Shown: positions 1 through 8,907 of the stretch, piece by piece
Numbering within the stretch: position 1 is the stretch's first letter
How the letters are laid out: every line of letters begins with the position of its first letter
DNA from: Desulfonatronospira thiodismutans ASO3-1
GTDB taxonomy: Bacteria > Desulfobacterota > Desulfovibrionia > Desulfovibrionales > Desulfonatronovibrionaceae
DNA length: 64,000 nucleotides
Assembly (NCBI RefSeq): GCF_000174435.1
Contig: NZ_ACJN02000002.1
Location: 558,001 to 622,000 of the forward strand
Reading direction: 5' to 3'
Position numbers and translations under genes: made by a program
Notes under the pieces: generated by a model
What the model was told of the DNA's origin: nothing
Database searches by the model: none
Seen by the model: the letters and a program-made list of their open reading frames with translations, nothing else

Positions 1-137
1 GTCCCCCGCTAAGTATCGGCTGTGTTTGTACACAAAACTTCGCGTCTGTAATTTTTGTAATTGTGCGTAAAAGGTGTCGCGGGGACTGTCCCCTGGTCAC
101 GCCAGAGGCGTGATTCAGGCATCCCCTGAATGGTTAC
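1..137. repeat. Family B palindromic element (right part, cut by window edge)
   Basis: The right end of a dispersed element closes with the 15 bp terminal repeat CCCCTGAATGGTTAC at 123-137. The inside closely matches the copy at 60008-60210: the CGCTAAGTA block, the stretch around GCGTCTGTAATTTTTGTA, the GGGGACTGTCCCC palindrome near 96-108, and the CGCCAGAGGCGTG block. No reading frame of interest is seen. The left end lies outside the window. Confidence 0.85.
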
Positions 138-162
138 TATCAGTAACGCCGCTGCTTATAAG

Positions 163-195
163 AAAAAGGCCCGGTCAACCATGGGCTGCCGGGCC
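163..195 (-). terminator. Rho-independent terminator of the VWA-OmpA gene
   Basis: On the minus strand a stem of GGCCCGG (189-195) pairs with CCGGGCC (168-174) and is followed by a run of five T. It lies 9 bases downstream of the stop codon at 204. Confidence 0.85.
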
Positions 196-203
196 GTTAC
201 TGC

Positions 204-1283
204 TTATTCCAGACGCATTTCAACACGCCGGTTGAGCTGGCGTCCTTCCCTGGTATCGTTGTCAAACTCAGGCCTGGTCAAGCCATGGGCCTCGGTATCG
301 ATGGCATCTTCGTCAACGCCCTGTTCCACAAGATAATCCGCCACAGAGTCAGCCCGTCTCTGGGACAGTTCCATGTTGTAATCTTCCGGGCCGATGTTGC
401 AGGTATGGCCTTCGACCACCACGTGGGGGTCGGTGCGGTCCTGGATCTGCCTGGCGGCTTCATTCAGGATCTCGGCGTATTCATCCTTGATGGCTGCGCT
501 GTCAAAGTCAAACTGGATGTTGGAGAAAACAATAACCTCTTCCTCGGGCTCAACTTCAGGAGCAGGTTCAGGCTCCGGTTCAGGAGCGGGAGTGACGGTT
601 TCCTCACGTTCAGTGTAGAAAACTTCGCGTATAAAGTCGGCGCGCACAAACTCCTTCTGCAGTTCGTCAGCATCGATTTTTACTGAACAGGGGTTGATTC
701 CGGCCCAATCCTGCACATTACTTCTTTCAGCATCACTCTGGGCAAGGCTGATGAAATGAAAGCAGATCCTGTCCCCGTATTCCTGGTACATCTCTTCCAT
801 TACCCGGCCGGGTCTGGGTCCTATATTGGACTCCCCGTCAGTAACAGCTATCACGGCAATATCACCCTGCAGCTCTGCCAGCTCATCCGAAACCTGGATG
901 AGATCACGGCCCATGGGAGTACGGCGTCCGAAAATTTCGAATTCCACGGGAATGGACTCAAAGGCTTCGGCTACTGCGGACTCATTGTAGGAGGAAGGGC
1001 TTAGAAATTCGTTGTACGGACCATAGGTATACACCCCGAAATTGACATCCAGCTCAGGTATTTCCTGGTTCAGCTGCAAAAGAGTGTCCCTGGCCACCAC
1101 GCTTTTATCTTTTCCCAGCTCCTCGTAGTCAAACATCATGGATCCGGAATTGTCCACATAAAAAATAAAGTTGTCAGCCCTGGGCTCGAGAATGGTCCTG
1201 GTCTCTGCCATGGCATGCTGAGCTCCCATAAGAACTGCAGCAACAAACATAATCAGGAAAGATCCCCTCACCGATTTAAACAT
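204..1283 (-). CDS. VWA domain / OmpA C-terminal domain envelope protein
   Basis: A 359-residue exported protein. Residues 1-26 form a signal peptide (hydrophobic core, cleavage after AMA). Residues about 37-215 form a von Willebrand factor A domain with the metal-binding MIDAS motif DNSGSM at 44-49 and a TDGES stretch. A linker rich in Pro and Glu (about 232-250) leads to an OmpA-like peptidoglycan-binding domain (about 252-359) with the VVVEGHT and RADSV stretches of that family. It is probably a periplasmic or outer-membrane-associated protein anchored to peptidoglycan, perhaps with a metal-dependent adhesion role. The exact function is unknown. The gene stands alone and has its own terminator. 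Confidence 0.9.
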   Translation of the reverse strand: MFKSVRGSFLIMFVAAVLMGAQHAMAETRTILEPRADNFIFYVDNSGSMMFDYEELGKDKSVVARDTLLQLNQEIPELDVNFGVYTYGPYNEFLSPSSYNESAVAEAFESIPVEFEIFGRRTPMGRDLIQVSDELAELQGDIAVIAVTDGESNIGPRPGRVMEEMYQEYGDRICFHFISLAQSDAERSNVQDWAGINPCSVKIDADELQKEFVRADFIREVFYTEREETVTPAPEPEPEPAPEVEPEEEVIVFSNIQFDFDSAAIKDEYAEILNEAARQIQDRTDPHVVVEGHTCNIGPEDYNMELSQRRADSVADYLVEQGVDEDAIDTEAHGLTRPEFDNDTREGRQLNRRVEMRLE

Positions 1284-1477
1284 AGTCCAAGCCTCCTTGA
1301 AGTTAGACGGTTAAACATCAGCAAAATTTATCAGTAAAGCGCCTTGCATATGCCGGGGCTGCGGCCCGGAGGCTTACAGCCCACAGGGAGTCCGCCCCCG
1401 TCATTTCATGAAAGCGCCAGTCTGAAATAGTAAGCATAATATTTTGAAATGCAAGCTACAAAAAGCAAAAAAGCAGT

Positions 1478-2212
1478 TCAATTCCAACTGGACTTTTTGA
1501 AAGGAATCTTAAGTTCAAACCAGGTTTCATCCTGTTTGTTCCTGAGCTCCACCTCCCAGCCCATACAGTTGCATATGTACTCCACCACAGGCAGTCCCAT
1601 GCCCAGGTGATCCGGCTTGCTGCTGGAGCCCTCTTTCCAGGGTTCCGGCTCACGCAGTTCTGACTGCGAAACTATCCGGAAAAAAGCCCCTTTATCACCA
1701 GAAGATTCTGCATGCAGGGCCAGAGAACGCTCCTGATCCGGATAAAGCAGTGTATAATCCTCTACTGCATTTCTTATTCCCTGTTCCAGGCAAAGAGTCA
1801 AGCAGAAAGGTGGAAGCTCCAGATTGATATCCCGGCTCTGCACCTGTACAGTACAGTTTACCCTGTGCTTGAAGTACGGGTTGTTACGCCAGAAATTCAT
1901 CAGCCAGTCCACGTACTGGCCCATGTTGACCTGCGCCTGGTCCTTTCTGGTATAGTAAACATGCTCAGCGTTTGTATGCACATTCTCAGCCAGGCCCGTG
2001 ATCTCCCTGGAAAAATGTTCAATTTTCTGTGCATACTCCTGGATGGGAGTCTGGGGGCCTGATTCCAGCCTGCTCTTGAGCATGGAGTGCTGCATTTCCA
2101 GGATCTGCACATGGTTGTTCAGGTTGTGCAGCATTCCGGAAAACATCTCCCCCACACCTGCCAGCATGTACTTTTCAGCCAGTGCCGGATATTTATCCTG
2201 GCTCATTCTCAT
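1478..2212 (-). CDS. Soluble sensor-less histidine kinase-like protein
   Basis: Residues 1-110 form a dimerisation/phosphoacceptor-like helix pair with the H-box-like HNLNNHV. The rest resembles a HATPase_c domain: an N-box-like GIRNAVEDY and a G-box-like DHLGMGLPVVEYI. No membrane segment, PAS or GAF input domain is present. The frame extends upstream to 2335, but the family-like sequence begins at the ATG of 2212 (or 2206), so this start is chosen; it overlaps the end of the PilZ gene by about 20 bases. The context, next to a c-di-GMP-binding PilZ protein and a NIL ferredoxin, suggests a signalling unit with input from another protein. A canonical DxGxG box is not evident, so kinase activity is uncertain. 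Confidence 0.75.
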   Translation of the reverse strand: MRMSQDKYPALAEKYMLAGVGEMFSGMLHNLNNHVQILEMQHSMLKSRLESGPQTPIQEYAQKIEHFSREITGLAENVHTNAEHVYYTRKDQAQVNMGQYVDWLMNFWRNNPYFKHRVNCTVQVQSRDINLELPPFCLTLCLEQGIRNAVEDYTLLYPDQERSLALHAESSGDKGAFFRIVSQSELREPEPWKEGSSSKPDHLGMGLPVVEYICNCMGWEVELRNKQDETWFELKIPFKKSSWN

Positions 2213-2735
2213 TTTTTCTGCCCCGGATATGCTCTCTTTGTTCCTGGAATACGAACTGGACGATCTTTTCCCTGTCCACATCACGAATGCTGGCATACTG
2301 CACCGCCCATACAGGCACACCCTGGACTTTTTCACACCGGTGGATACGCCCCACCATTCCTACGATCCGCAGGGGGACCTGGGACAGAAGCAGTACCATT
2401 TCCATATTCTCGCCTTCTTCAAAGTCTTCCTGGGAAGTAAATTTGAGTCCGGCCCCGCTTATTTCCAGGACCTCACCCTGCAGGGGAAAGTCAGCCTGGA
2501 TGGTCTCCCGGTTGATGAGGCTTAAGATCATGTTCACCTTTTCATCCATCTGCTGCAGAAAATTGATAAGCTCCCTGGGCAGATGCGAACCGTAGAGATT
2601 TTTTACCGCATGATCATCCGTGTCTCCAACCAGGGTACTGCTGAAAAGGGGAAGAGAGTCGTCAAAGACCGTGCGGCGCATATAGGCCTTGATCCTGGTA
2701 TTCACCCGGGAATACTTCCTGTCCTGAGTTTTCAT
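2193..2735 (-). CDS. PilZ domain protein (c-di-GMP effector candidate)
   Basis: A 180-residue soluble protein. The c-di-GMP-binding signature of PilZ domains is visible in two parts: RKYSR at residues 6-10 (RxxxR motif) and the SGAG turn near 92-95 (D/NxSxxG motif, with the first residue replaced by I or E). Between them lies a helical insertion of about 65 residues (about 28-80) that ordinary short PilZ proteins lack. The C-terminal half has the beta-barrel pattern. It overlaps the histidine kinase-like gene downstream and lies 20 bases after the NIL-ferredoxin gene ends, so it is probably in the same transcript. Its partner is not known. Confidence 0.8.
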   Translation of the reverse strand: MKTQDRKYSRVNTRIKAYMRRTVFDDSLPLFSSTLVGDTDDHAVKNLYGSHLPRELINFLQQMDEKVNMILSLINRETIQADFPLQGEVLEISGAGLKFTSQEDFEEGENMEMVLLLSQVPLRIVGMVGRIHRCEKVQGVPVWAVQYASIRDVDREKIVQFVFQEQREHIRGRKNENEPG

Positions 2736-2755
2736 GGATAATTATCCTCCCTTTC

Positions 2756-3190
2756 TCAGAAATCCCCGTTGGACTCCACCTGCATCGCCCCCACCGGGCA
2801 TATGCGGGTGCAGTTGCTGCAGGCGGTACACTTGTCTTCGTCGAAGAGTATCTTCCTGGTAGCCTTATCTAACCTGAGGGCCCTGTTGAAACAAAGGGCC
2901 GTGCATACCCCGCAGTGAGTGCACAGGCTTTCGTCCCGGGTCATGGACTGAGCCACGTCCCTGATACTTATTCCGTGCTCCTGCAGATATGAAACCCCTT
3001 TTTTGTAATCCTCAAGGTCGCCGGAAAGCTCCAGGATCATATGCCCCTCTTCCCTGGGGCTGATTTTGGCCTTGAGGATATTAAAGGTCAGGTCAAACTT
3101 CTTGGCCAGGTTGTACATCATGGGCTTGCGCACCACTTCTGGCGAAAAGTGCAGGGAAATTATCTTGGAAAATTCTTCAGCTGTCTGCAT
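2756..3190 (-). CDS. NIL domain / 2x[4Fe-4S] ferredoxin
   Basis: A 144-residue protein. Residues about 10-75 match the NIL domain, a ferredoxin-like fold also found at the C-terminus of methionine ABC transporter ATPases. Residues 90-100 and 111-121 carry two CxxCxxCxxxC clusters; the second is followed by the usual Pro, the first by Phe. Eight cysteines fit two [4Fe-4S] clusters. The start at 3190 is chosen because upstream sequence in this frame lies in the ybgF gene and is not family-like. In sulfate reducers and methanogens, NIL-ferredoxins have been tied to homocysteine synthesis from aspartate semialdehyde. That role is family knowledge; the sequence here does not prove it. Confidence 0.88.
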   Translation of the reverse strand: MQTAEEFSKIISLHFSPEVVRKPMMYNLAKKFDLTFNILKAKISPREEGHMILELSGDLEDYKKGVSYLQEHGISIRDVAQSMTRDESLCTHCGVCTALCFNRALRLDKATRKILFDEDKCTACSNCTRICPVGAMQVESNGDF

Positions 3191-3209
3191 ATTCAACACT
3201 CTTTGCAGG

Positions 3210-4088
3210 TTACAGGTCTTCTTCAGATATAAAAGCCCTGGCCCTTCTGGCTTCTGCGCTGTCCGGGTACTCTTCCAGGAGCTCATTGAGCACCAGCTGC
3301 CCGGCTTCCTCCCTGCCCAGCTCAATAAAGGACATGCCCTGTTTGAGCATGCTGGCGGTAATCTTGTTGCTGTCAGGATAATTGGAAATGACTTCCTGGT
3401 AGGCCAGGGCGGCCTCGGCGTACTCCTGCATCTGATAAAACGACTCCCCCTGCCAGAAATAGGCATTGGAAATCAGGTCATGTTCGGGATAATTTTCAGC
3501 GAATTCTTCCCACAATGACTGGGCACGCTCGTACTCCCGGTCATAAAACGAGTCCAGAGCCCGCTGATAAAGGGCCCTGGCGGTCTGGGGGTCACCGACA
3601 GGTTCAAGATCGGGATCATCGGAAATGGCCGCTGTTTCCACCTCGTCCTGAAGATCCACGCCCAGCTGGCTGGCCATGGTCTGCAGGTGCCTGTCCAGTT
3701 TTTGTGTCCTTTGCTGCAGGGCCTTGACCTCTTCTGGAATATCCTGGTCCTCTCCCATCCGGAATACCTTCCTCTCCAGTGCATCCAGGTTGCCGCTCAT
3801 GGTGGCTACTTGAACCCGGAGGGATTCCAGCTCGGCCCACAGGTGGGCCTGGCTTGCCTGTACCGGGCCTCCGGCCTCGGCCACCTTTTCTTCCAGGGCT
3901 TTTGTGGCGGCAGCCAGTTCTTCCTGGTGTCTCTCAAGTTCCTGTTCCATTTCCTGGCGGTCCTCGTGCTGCTGGCGCTCCAGGTTTCTTATCTGCATCT
4001 GCATGCGGTCAACCCCTGACTGCCCGGTTACGCAGGCACTAAGAACAAAGACGGCCACCGCGAGCAAAAAGGTTTTGACAATCAGCAT
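3210..4088 (-). CDS. ybgF: Tol-Pal system protein YbgF/CpoB-like lipoprotein
   Basis: A 292-residue protein with a lipobox (LSAC, Cys19) after a hydrophobic signal. A coiled coil rich in Glu, Gln and Arg (about 28-85) follows. The C-terminal 120 residues carry three TPR-like repeats with the YbgF pattern (YQRALDSFYDREYERA, YFWQGESFYQMQEYAEA). E. coli CpoB is periplasmic and coordinates peptidoglycan synthesis with outer-membrane constriction. Here the protein would be lipid-anchored, which is common outside enterics. It overlaps the upstream membrane-protein gene by 7 bases and is 20 bases upstream of the NIL-ferredoxin start. No tolQRAB or pal gene is in the window. Confidence 0.88.
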   Translation of the reverse strand: MLIVKTFLLAVAVFVLSACVTGQSGVDRMQMQIRNLERQQHEDRQEMEQELERHQEELAAATKALEEKVAEAGGPVQASQAHLWAELESLRVQVATMSGNLDALERKVFRMGEDQDIPEEVKALQQRTQKLDRHLQTMASQLGVDLQDEVETAAISDDPDLEPVGDPQTARALYQRALDSFYDREYERAQSLWEEFAENYPEHDLISNAYFWQGESFYQMQEYAEAALAYQEVISNYPDSNKITASMLKQGMSFIELGREEAGQLVLNELLEEYPDSAEARRARAFISEEDL

Positions 4089-4309
4089 ACTTTAGTCCCT
4101 CTTCTTCGCCCCACAAAAAGGTACAAAAGCCCCCCGATAAAGGGAATGAATACGGACAGGCCCAGCCAGGCCAGTTTTTCCTGGGCTGTATCGAAATCGC
4201 AGCGGAATATGTGCAGGATGGCCCATAAATTGGGCAGAATGGGAACAATAAGTATCAATAAAGCCCAGGGGCTGGCCCTGAAAATCTCGACTACTGGTAT
4301 TTCAAACAT
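4082..4309 (-). CDS. PLDc_N-like small membrane protein
   Basis: A 75-residue protein with two hydrophobic segments (about 12-33 and 48-66) and a basic tail. The pattern, including an internal PFIGGLLYLFVGRR stretch, fits the PLDc_N (cardiolipin synthase N-terminal) family of stand-alone small membrane proteins, for which no enzyme activity is established. Its stop overlaps the start of ybgF, so the two are probably co-transcribed. Confidence 0.8.
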   Translation of the reverse strand: MFEIPVVEIFRASPWALLILIVPILPNLWAILHIFRCDFDTAQEKLAWLGLSVFIPFIGGLLYLFVGRRRGTKVC

Positions 4310-4420
4310 GAGTATTCCTGGTAACTTGAGAGTTAAAAGCGTCTCACCCGGGCACGCCCGGAATCAAACCTGTGAGCAGCCTGAATAAGGAAGTGATCCC
4401 TTAGAACGAACCACCCCCAG

Positions 4421-4442
4421 CCCCTCCTTAACCAAGGAGGGG
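4421..4442. repeat. Perfect short hairpin, 9 bp stem
   Basis: CCCCTCCTT and AAGGAGGGG flank a 4-base loop in the gap between lgt and the small membrane protein gene. There is no T-run on either side, so it is more likely a REP-like hairpin or transcript-end stabiliser than a classical terminator. Confidence 0.6.
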
Positions 4443-4547
4443 AACGGTCCTTGTTGTACACATAAAATAACAAACTTGTATGACAGCAACATGCTGAATA
4501 AATTACACCTACGCTTGAAGTTACTTGTAAGCCCTGAACAGTTATGG

Positions 4548-5294
4548 TTAAGCTTTCTTATGCACAAAAAGGGCCAGACCCACAACCAGCAAGACCATAC
4601 TCACAGCCTGGACAGGGCTGAAAATCCACAGCATGGCTTCATATTCATAACGGAAAAAATCCACCGCCATGGTGCTTACAGCATACAGCATCAGAAAAAG
4701 TCCTGCAACCTGTCCTTTTGATTTCAGTCTGCCCCGCAGGCCGAGAAGTACAATAAAGATTACCAGGGAGGCCAGGGCATGGTACAGTTGAGCCGGATGC
4801 AGACTGACAAAAAGCGGGCCAAGGGAATCGGGATGGGTATAGGTTACCGCCCAGGGAACTTGGCTGGGGCGGCCGTAGCCGCAGCCGGCGAACATGCAGC
4901 CCATCCAGCCCACTACCAGCCCCAGAGCGGTGGCAGGGGCCAGGGCATCAAGCCAGGCCCTGATATCCTGCTTTTTAAGACTCAGGTAAAACATGAGGGC
5001 TACGGCCCCGGTTATCCCGCCGCCTATGAGCACCAGACCTCCGTCCCAGAAGGTAAGTACCCTGATCAGGGAGCCTTCAAACTCGCCTGGATACAATAGA
5101 AAATAAAAAAGCCTGGAACCGGCCAGCCCGGCTATGAGCACATAAAAGCCGAATTCAAGGACCATCCCCCGGTCCAGTCCTTTGCGCCCGGCCTCGCGCA
5201 TGCCCCAGGCCATGGCCAGCAGATAGGCGGCGGCCATGAAAACACCGAAAGCATAGATGCTTAAGCCCCCTATATCAATCAGAATCGGCTTCAT
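4548..5294 (-). CDS. lgt: Prolipoprotein diacylglyceryl transferase
   Basis: A 248-residue inner-membrane protein with about seven membrane segments. It transfers diacylglycerol from phosphatidylglycerol to the lipobox Cys of prolipoproteins. Family landmarks are the FWDGGLVLIGGG block (82-93), the LHPAQLYHA block and the signature region GWMGCMFAGCGYGRP (129-143). In most Lgt proteins of this type the signature starts G-R-x-G; here the Arg is Trp130. That Arg (Arg143 in E. coli numbering, from memory) is reported as essential, so the change is unusual. The gene overlaps lspA by 20 bases, coupling the first two steps of lipoprotein maturation. Confidence 0.93.
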   Translation of the reverse strand: MKPILIDIGGLSIYAFGVFMAAAYLLAMAWGMREAGRKGLDRGMVLEFGFYVLIAGLAGSRLFYFLLYPGEFEGSLIRVLTFWDGGLVLIGGGITGAVALMFYLSLKKQDIRAWLDALAPATALGLVVGWMGCMFAGCGYGRPSQVPWAVTYTHPDSLGPLFVSLHPAQLYHALASLVIFIVLLGLRGRLKSKGQVAGLFLMLYAVSTMAVDFFRYEYEAMLWIFSPVQAVSMVLLVVGLALFVHKKA

Positions 5295-5769
5295 GGCGCT
5301 TTTTCTTGTAAAAAGAGACTATAAGCAGAACCGCTCCAACAGAGATTGCAATATCTGCAACGTTGAAAGCCGGCCAGTGATGGCTGCCTAAGTGAAAATC
5401 CAGAAAATCAATGACCATACCCAGCCGGATGCGGTCAATCATGTTCCCCAGGGCCCCGCCCAGGATAAGGCCCAGGGCTGTGAACAGATAATAATCCTGG
5501 CGCTGTACCGTTCTAAGTAGATGAATTATGAGCACCACAGCCAGACCGGTGGCCCCCAGGAAAAAATAGGTCCTCAGGCTGCCTTCCAGGTCCGCCAGAA
5601 ATCCAAAGGCTGCACCAGGGTTGAGGACAAAAACTAAGTTGAAAAAACCCGGAATGACAGTTCTTGTCTCTCCCAGAGCCAGGCTGCTCTCGACCCATAT
5701 CTTGGTCATCTGATCCAGCACCAGGATGGCGGCAGACAAAATTATAACCAGCTTGTATCTGTCCGGCAC
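5275..5769 (-). CDS. lspA: Lipoprotein signal peptidase (signal peptidase II)
   Basis: A 164-residue aspartic protease of the inner membrane with four membrane segments. It cleaves the signal peptide of diacylglyceryl-modified prolipoproteins. Both family motifs are present: GNMIDR...VIDF with the catalytic Asp at about 121, and FNVAD with the second catalytic Asp at about 139. The length is normal. It directly precedes and overlaps lgt. A B-like palindromic region separates it from ileS, so it may have its own promoter or be read from ileS. Confidence 0.96.
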   Translation of the reverse strand: MPDRYKLVIILSAAILVLDQMTKIWVESSLALGETRTVIPGFFNLVFVLNPGAAFGFLADLEGSLRTYFFLGATGLAVVLIIHLLRTVQRQDYYLFTALGLILGGALGNMIDRIRLGMVIDFLDFHLGSHHWPAFNVADIAISVGAVLLIVSFYKKKRHEADSD

Positions 5770-5782
5770 TTGCTACCTCCTT

Positions 5783-5884
5783 GGGGTCAGTCCCCGCAAG
5801 CTGCTACCTGCTTGAGTCAAATCATATACAAACGCAAGCGGGTTGCATTTGTCAAAATCAGTACATAGCGGGGGACAGTCCCCC
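5783..5884. repeat. Paired GGGGAC-GTCCCC palindromes (degenerate family B interior)
   Basis: GGGGTCAGTCCCC at 5783-5795 and GGGGGACAGTCCCCC at 5870-5884 bracket the ileS-lspA gap. The second is preceded by AGTACATAGCG, nearly the same block that precedes the palindrome in the family B copies at 24112 and, reversed, at 1 and 60008. The 15 bp termini of family B are absent. Confidence 0.7.
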
Positions 5885-5927
5885 TGTGCCTTAGGGCCGA
5901 AAGGGTCGAGCGCCTGTCTGAGCTCAA

Positions 5928-8741
5928 TTATTCACCGCCCACTACCTGGCTGCACCTGGGGCACACTGCATCAGCATCCGCATCCGGTCCCAGATCCTCG
6001 CTGTAGACCCAGCAGCGGGGACATTTGTTGCCCGGGGCTCTGCGGACCTCTATGCGCAGGCCTTCCTCTTCCTGGGCGGCAATACTGTCCTGGCCGGCCT
6101 CTTCCAGAGGCCTGATCCCGGCCTTGGACACTATGAACACATCCCTTAAATGCTCCTGCACCTGCCCAAGTAGTTTGAGCTTGTCTTTTTCCAGGTAGAG
6201 TATCACGTGACTGTCCAGGGAATGCCCCAGTTCCTTGGATTTCCTTAAAGGCTCTATGGCCCTGGTCACTTCCTGGCGTACGCGGCCCACCATGTCCCAG
6301 AGTTCCTTTTCCTCCGGCTCAATGGGGCCCACACCATCAAGGGCGGGCCTCCAGCCGAACACTGTATCCGAATCTCCCTGCAGCTTTTCCGGCAGGTGGC
6401 GGTATATCTCTTCAGCGGTAAAGCTGAGTATGGGCAGCATGTTTTTAAGAAGCACCTGCAGTACGTGATACAGAACACTCTGGGCCGATTTTCTCTCCAG
6501 GCTTTCCGGTGCGGGGACGTACAGCCTGTCTTTGATGATATCCAGGTAAAATGACGACAGCTCCAGCACACAAAGGTTGTGCAGGTTGTGATAAACCTTG
6601 TGAAACTCAAAGCGCTCATAAGCCCTGTGCATGGCCTGGTCCTTTTCCATGACCAGGTGCAGGGTATAGCGATCCAGGGGATGCATCCGCCCGAAATCCA
6701 CCATGTCCTTTTGAGGGTCAAAATCATACAGATTGCTCAGTACATAGCGGCAGGTGTTTCTGATTCTGCGGTAGGCATCCACCAGCCGGGTGAGGATCTC
6801 CTGGGAAATGCGCACGTCTTCCTGGTAGTCCACGGCCGATACCCAGATACGCAGGATCTCGGCCCCGTACTTGTCGATAATCTCCTGGGGGGCGATGACG
6901 TTGCCGATGGACTTGGACATCTTGCGCCCTTCCCCGTCCACCACGTAACCGTGGGTGAGAACAGTTTTATACGGAGGACTGCCCCTGGTTCCCATGGAGG
7001 CCAGCAGTGAACTGTGAAACCATCCCCGGTGCTGATCCGTTCCCTCCAGATACATATCCGCAGGAAAAGAGCATTCCGGGCGCTTTTCCAGTACTGCAGC
7101 AAAGCTGGTCCCGGAATCAAACCACACATCCAGGATATCATCCTCTTTCTGCCACTCCTGCGAGCCGCATTCAGGGCAGCTGAGCCCCTGGGGAACCACT
7201 TCCTCCAGTTCCGCCTCGAACCAGTAATCGCAGCCCCGCTCATGCTTTTCAAAGCGCTCCACTATGGAAAAGAACCACTCCGGGTCTGTATAGGCATGAT
7301 CGCATTTGCCGCAGATCAGGGCCACAATGGGCACCCCCCAGTTCCTCTGCCTGGAGATGCACCAGTCCGGGCGGTGCTCAATCATGGAGTAGATTCTTTC
7401 CCGTCCCCAGGCCGGAATCCACTGCACCTGCTCCTTGATGGCTTCCAGGGCCTTGTGCCGCAGAGAATTGGCCTCCATGGTGATAAACCACTGGGTGGTG
7501 GCCCGGAAAATTACCGGCTGCTTGCAGCGCCAGCAGTGGGGGTAGGAATGGGTCATCTTTTTTTGTGCCGGAAGAAGTCCCTGTTCCTCAAGCCTGGACA
7601 CAACCAGTGGATTGGCTTCATGAACATTTTTGCCGGCAAGAAAGGGCACGGAATCATCGAAACGGCCATGGTCATCCAGGGGGGACAGCACTTCCAGGCC
7701 GTATTTAAGGCCTGTTTCATAGTCCTCGCGCCCGTGCCCTGGAGCAGTGTGTACAAGCCCTGTACCGCTTTCCAGGCTTACGTACCCGGCCAGGACAAAG
7801 GGAGAACTGCGCTCCAGGAAAGGATGCCGGGCCTGCAGGCCCTCCAGCTCGCTTCCCCTGACCCGGCCCATGTCGGTATAATCCTGCCACCCGAAAATGC
7901 CGGCCGCGGTTTCCACCAGTTCGCCGGCCAGGATATAAAATGCCCCGTCCACCTGCACCAGGGAGTACTCCAGGTCCGGATGGGCGGCTATGGCCTTGTT
8001 GCCGGGCAGGGTCCAGGGGGTGGTGGTCCAGATGAGGGCGTATGTCTTATCCGGATCAACCTGGGGAAAAATCTTCTGCAGGCCTGTGTCCTTTACCGGA
8101 AAGGCCACATAGATGGAGGGGGAGGTATGCTGGTCGTATTCCACCTCGGCCTCGGCCAGTGCGGTGCGGCAGTCAATGCACCAGTAAATGGGCTTCTTGC
8201 CGCGTATGACCTGGCCGTTCTGGATGAAACGCCCAAGCTCCCTGGCTGTGGCTGCCTCGTATTGGGGATGCATGGTCTGGTAGGGATCATCCCAGACTCC
8301 CAAGACACCCAGGCGTTTGAATTCCTTGCGCTGAATCCCCAGGTACTTTGTTGCATATTCGCGGCACAGCCGGCGCACCGTCAGGGGCGGGACTTCCTTG
8401 CCCTTGGCCCGGAGCTGCTGGTCCACCTTGTGTTCTATGGGCAGGCCGTGACAGTCCCATCCCGGGACGTATTCGGCCAGGTAACCGTTAAAGTTTTTGG
8501 ATTTGACGATTATATCCTTGAGGATTTTGTTCATGGCCGTGCCCATGTGGATATTGCCGTTGGCGTATGGGGGACCGTCGTGCAGGACATAACGGGGTGC
8601 TTCCCCACCCGCTTGGATCATCTGTTTGTAAGCGTCTGTTTCTTCCCAGAACTTCAGGGTTCCGGGCTCATTCTGGGTCAGGTTGGCCCGCATGGGAAAA
8701 GTTGTCTGGGGGAGGTTCAAAGTCTTTTTGTAGTTGGTCAT
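5928..8741 (-). CDS. ileS: Isoleucyl-tRNA synthetase
   Basis: A 937-residue class Ia aminoacyl-tRNA synthetase charging tRNA-Ile. HMGT at about 65-68 is the HIGH-type ATP motif and [10 protein letters not shown] carries the KMSKS loop. The CP1 editing region with [10 protein letters not shown] lies between them. The C-terminal Cys pairs (CPRCW and CPRC) match the zinc finger of bacterial IleRS. The start at 8741 is chosen because [13 protein letters not shown] is the usual N-terminus; the frame runs open a further 72 bases. It is transcribed divergently from the Fe-S protein gene and toward lspA. Confidence 0.97.
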   Translation of the reverse strand: MTNYKKTLNLPQTTFPMRANLTQNEPGTLKFWEETDAYKQMIQAGGEAPRYVLHDGPPYANGNIHMGTAMNKILKDIIVKSKNFNGYLAEYVPGWDCHGLPIEHKVDQQLRAKGKEVPPLTVRRLCREYATKYLGIQRKEFKRLGVLGVWDDPYQTMHPQYEAATARELGRFIQNGQVIRGKKPIYWCIDCRTALAEAEVEYDQHTSPSIYVAFPVKDTGLQKIFPQVDPDKTYALIWTTTPWTLPGNKAIAAHPDLEYSLVQVDGAFYILAGELVETAAGIFGWQDYTDMGRVRGSELEGLQARHPFLERSSPFVLAGYVSLESGTGLVHTAPGHGREDYETGLKYGLEVLSPLDDHGRFDDSVPFLAGKNVHEANPLVVSRLEEQGLLPAQKKMTHSYPHCWRCKQPVIFRATTQWFITMEANSLRHKALEAIKEQVQWIPAWGRERIYSMIEHRPDWCISRQRNWGVPIVALICGKCDHAYTDPEWFFSIVERFEKHERGCDYWFEAELEEVVPQGLSCPECGSQEWQKEDDILDVWFDSGTSFAAVLEKRPECSFPADMYLEGTDQHRGWFHSSLLASMGTRGSPPYKTVLTHGYVVDGEGRKMSKSIGNVIAPQEIIDKYGAEILRIWVSAVDYQEDVRISQEILTRLVDAYRRIRNTCRYVLSNLYDFDPQKDMVDFGRMHPLDRYTLHLVMEKDQAMHRAYERFEFHKVYHNLHNLCVLELSSFYLDIIKDRLYVPAPESLERKSAQSVLYHVLQVLLKNMLPILSFTAEEIYRHLPEKLQGDSDTVFGWRPALDGVGPIEPEEKELWDMVGRVRQEVTRAIEPLRKSKELGHSLDSHVILYLEKDKLKLLGQVQEHLRDVFIVSKAGIRPLEEAGQDSIAAQEEEGLRIEVRRAPGNKCPRCWVYSEDLGPDADADAVCPRCSQVVGGE

Positions 8742-8862
8742 GGGTCTGCCTTTATTTTTTATTTGCTTCCAGGTATCAGTTGGATTAGATTTGATACAGC
8801 ATGAAAAGGACATTTTTTAAATAACCCTGATCTCAGGATAAATAAACGAAAATTTTGTACCA

Positions 8863-8891
8863 TTGCAGGGCTGAAGTCAAGATTTTATATA
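8863..8891 (+). promoter_or_regulatory. Candidate sigma-70 promoter for the Fe-S protein gene
   Basis: TTGCAG (8863-8868) and TATATA (8886-8891) are separated by 17 bases. The predicted transcript would have a leader of only about ten bases and no clear Shine-Dalgarno sequence before the ATG at 8908. Confidence 0.4.
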
Positions 8892-8907
8892 TGGTCCTGC
8901 ACATACT

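Noticed and set aside
2756-3466. A 236-residue version of the NIL-ferredoxin
   Set aside because: The first 92 codons are antisense-like sequence within the ybgF gene on another frame and do not resemble the family; the start at 3190 fits.
7014-8804. A 596-codon open frame on the plus strand
   Set aside because: It lies wholly antisense to ileS, whose protein is unmistakable. Long antisense frames are common in GC-rich coding DNA, and no motif is seen.
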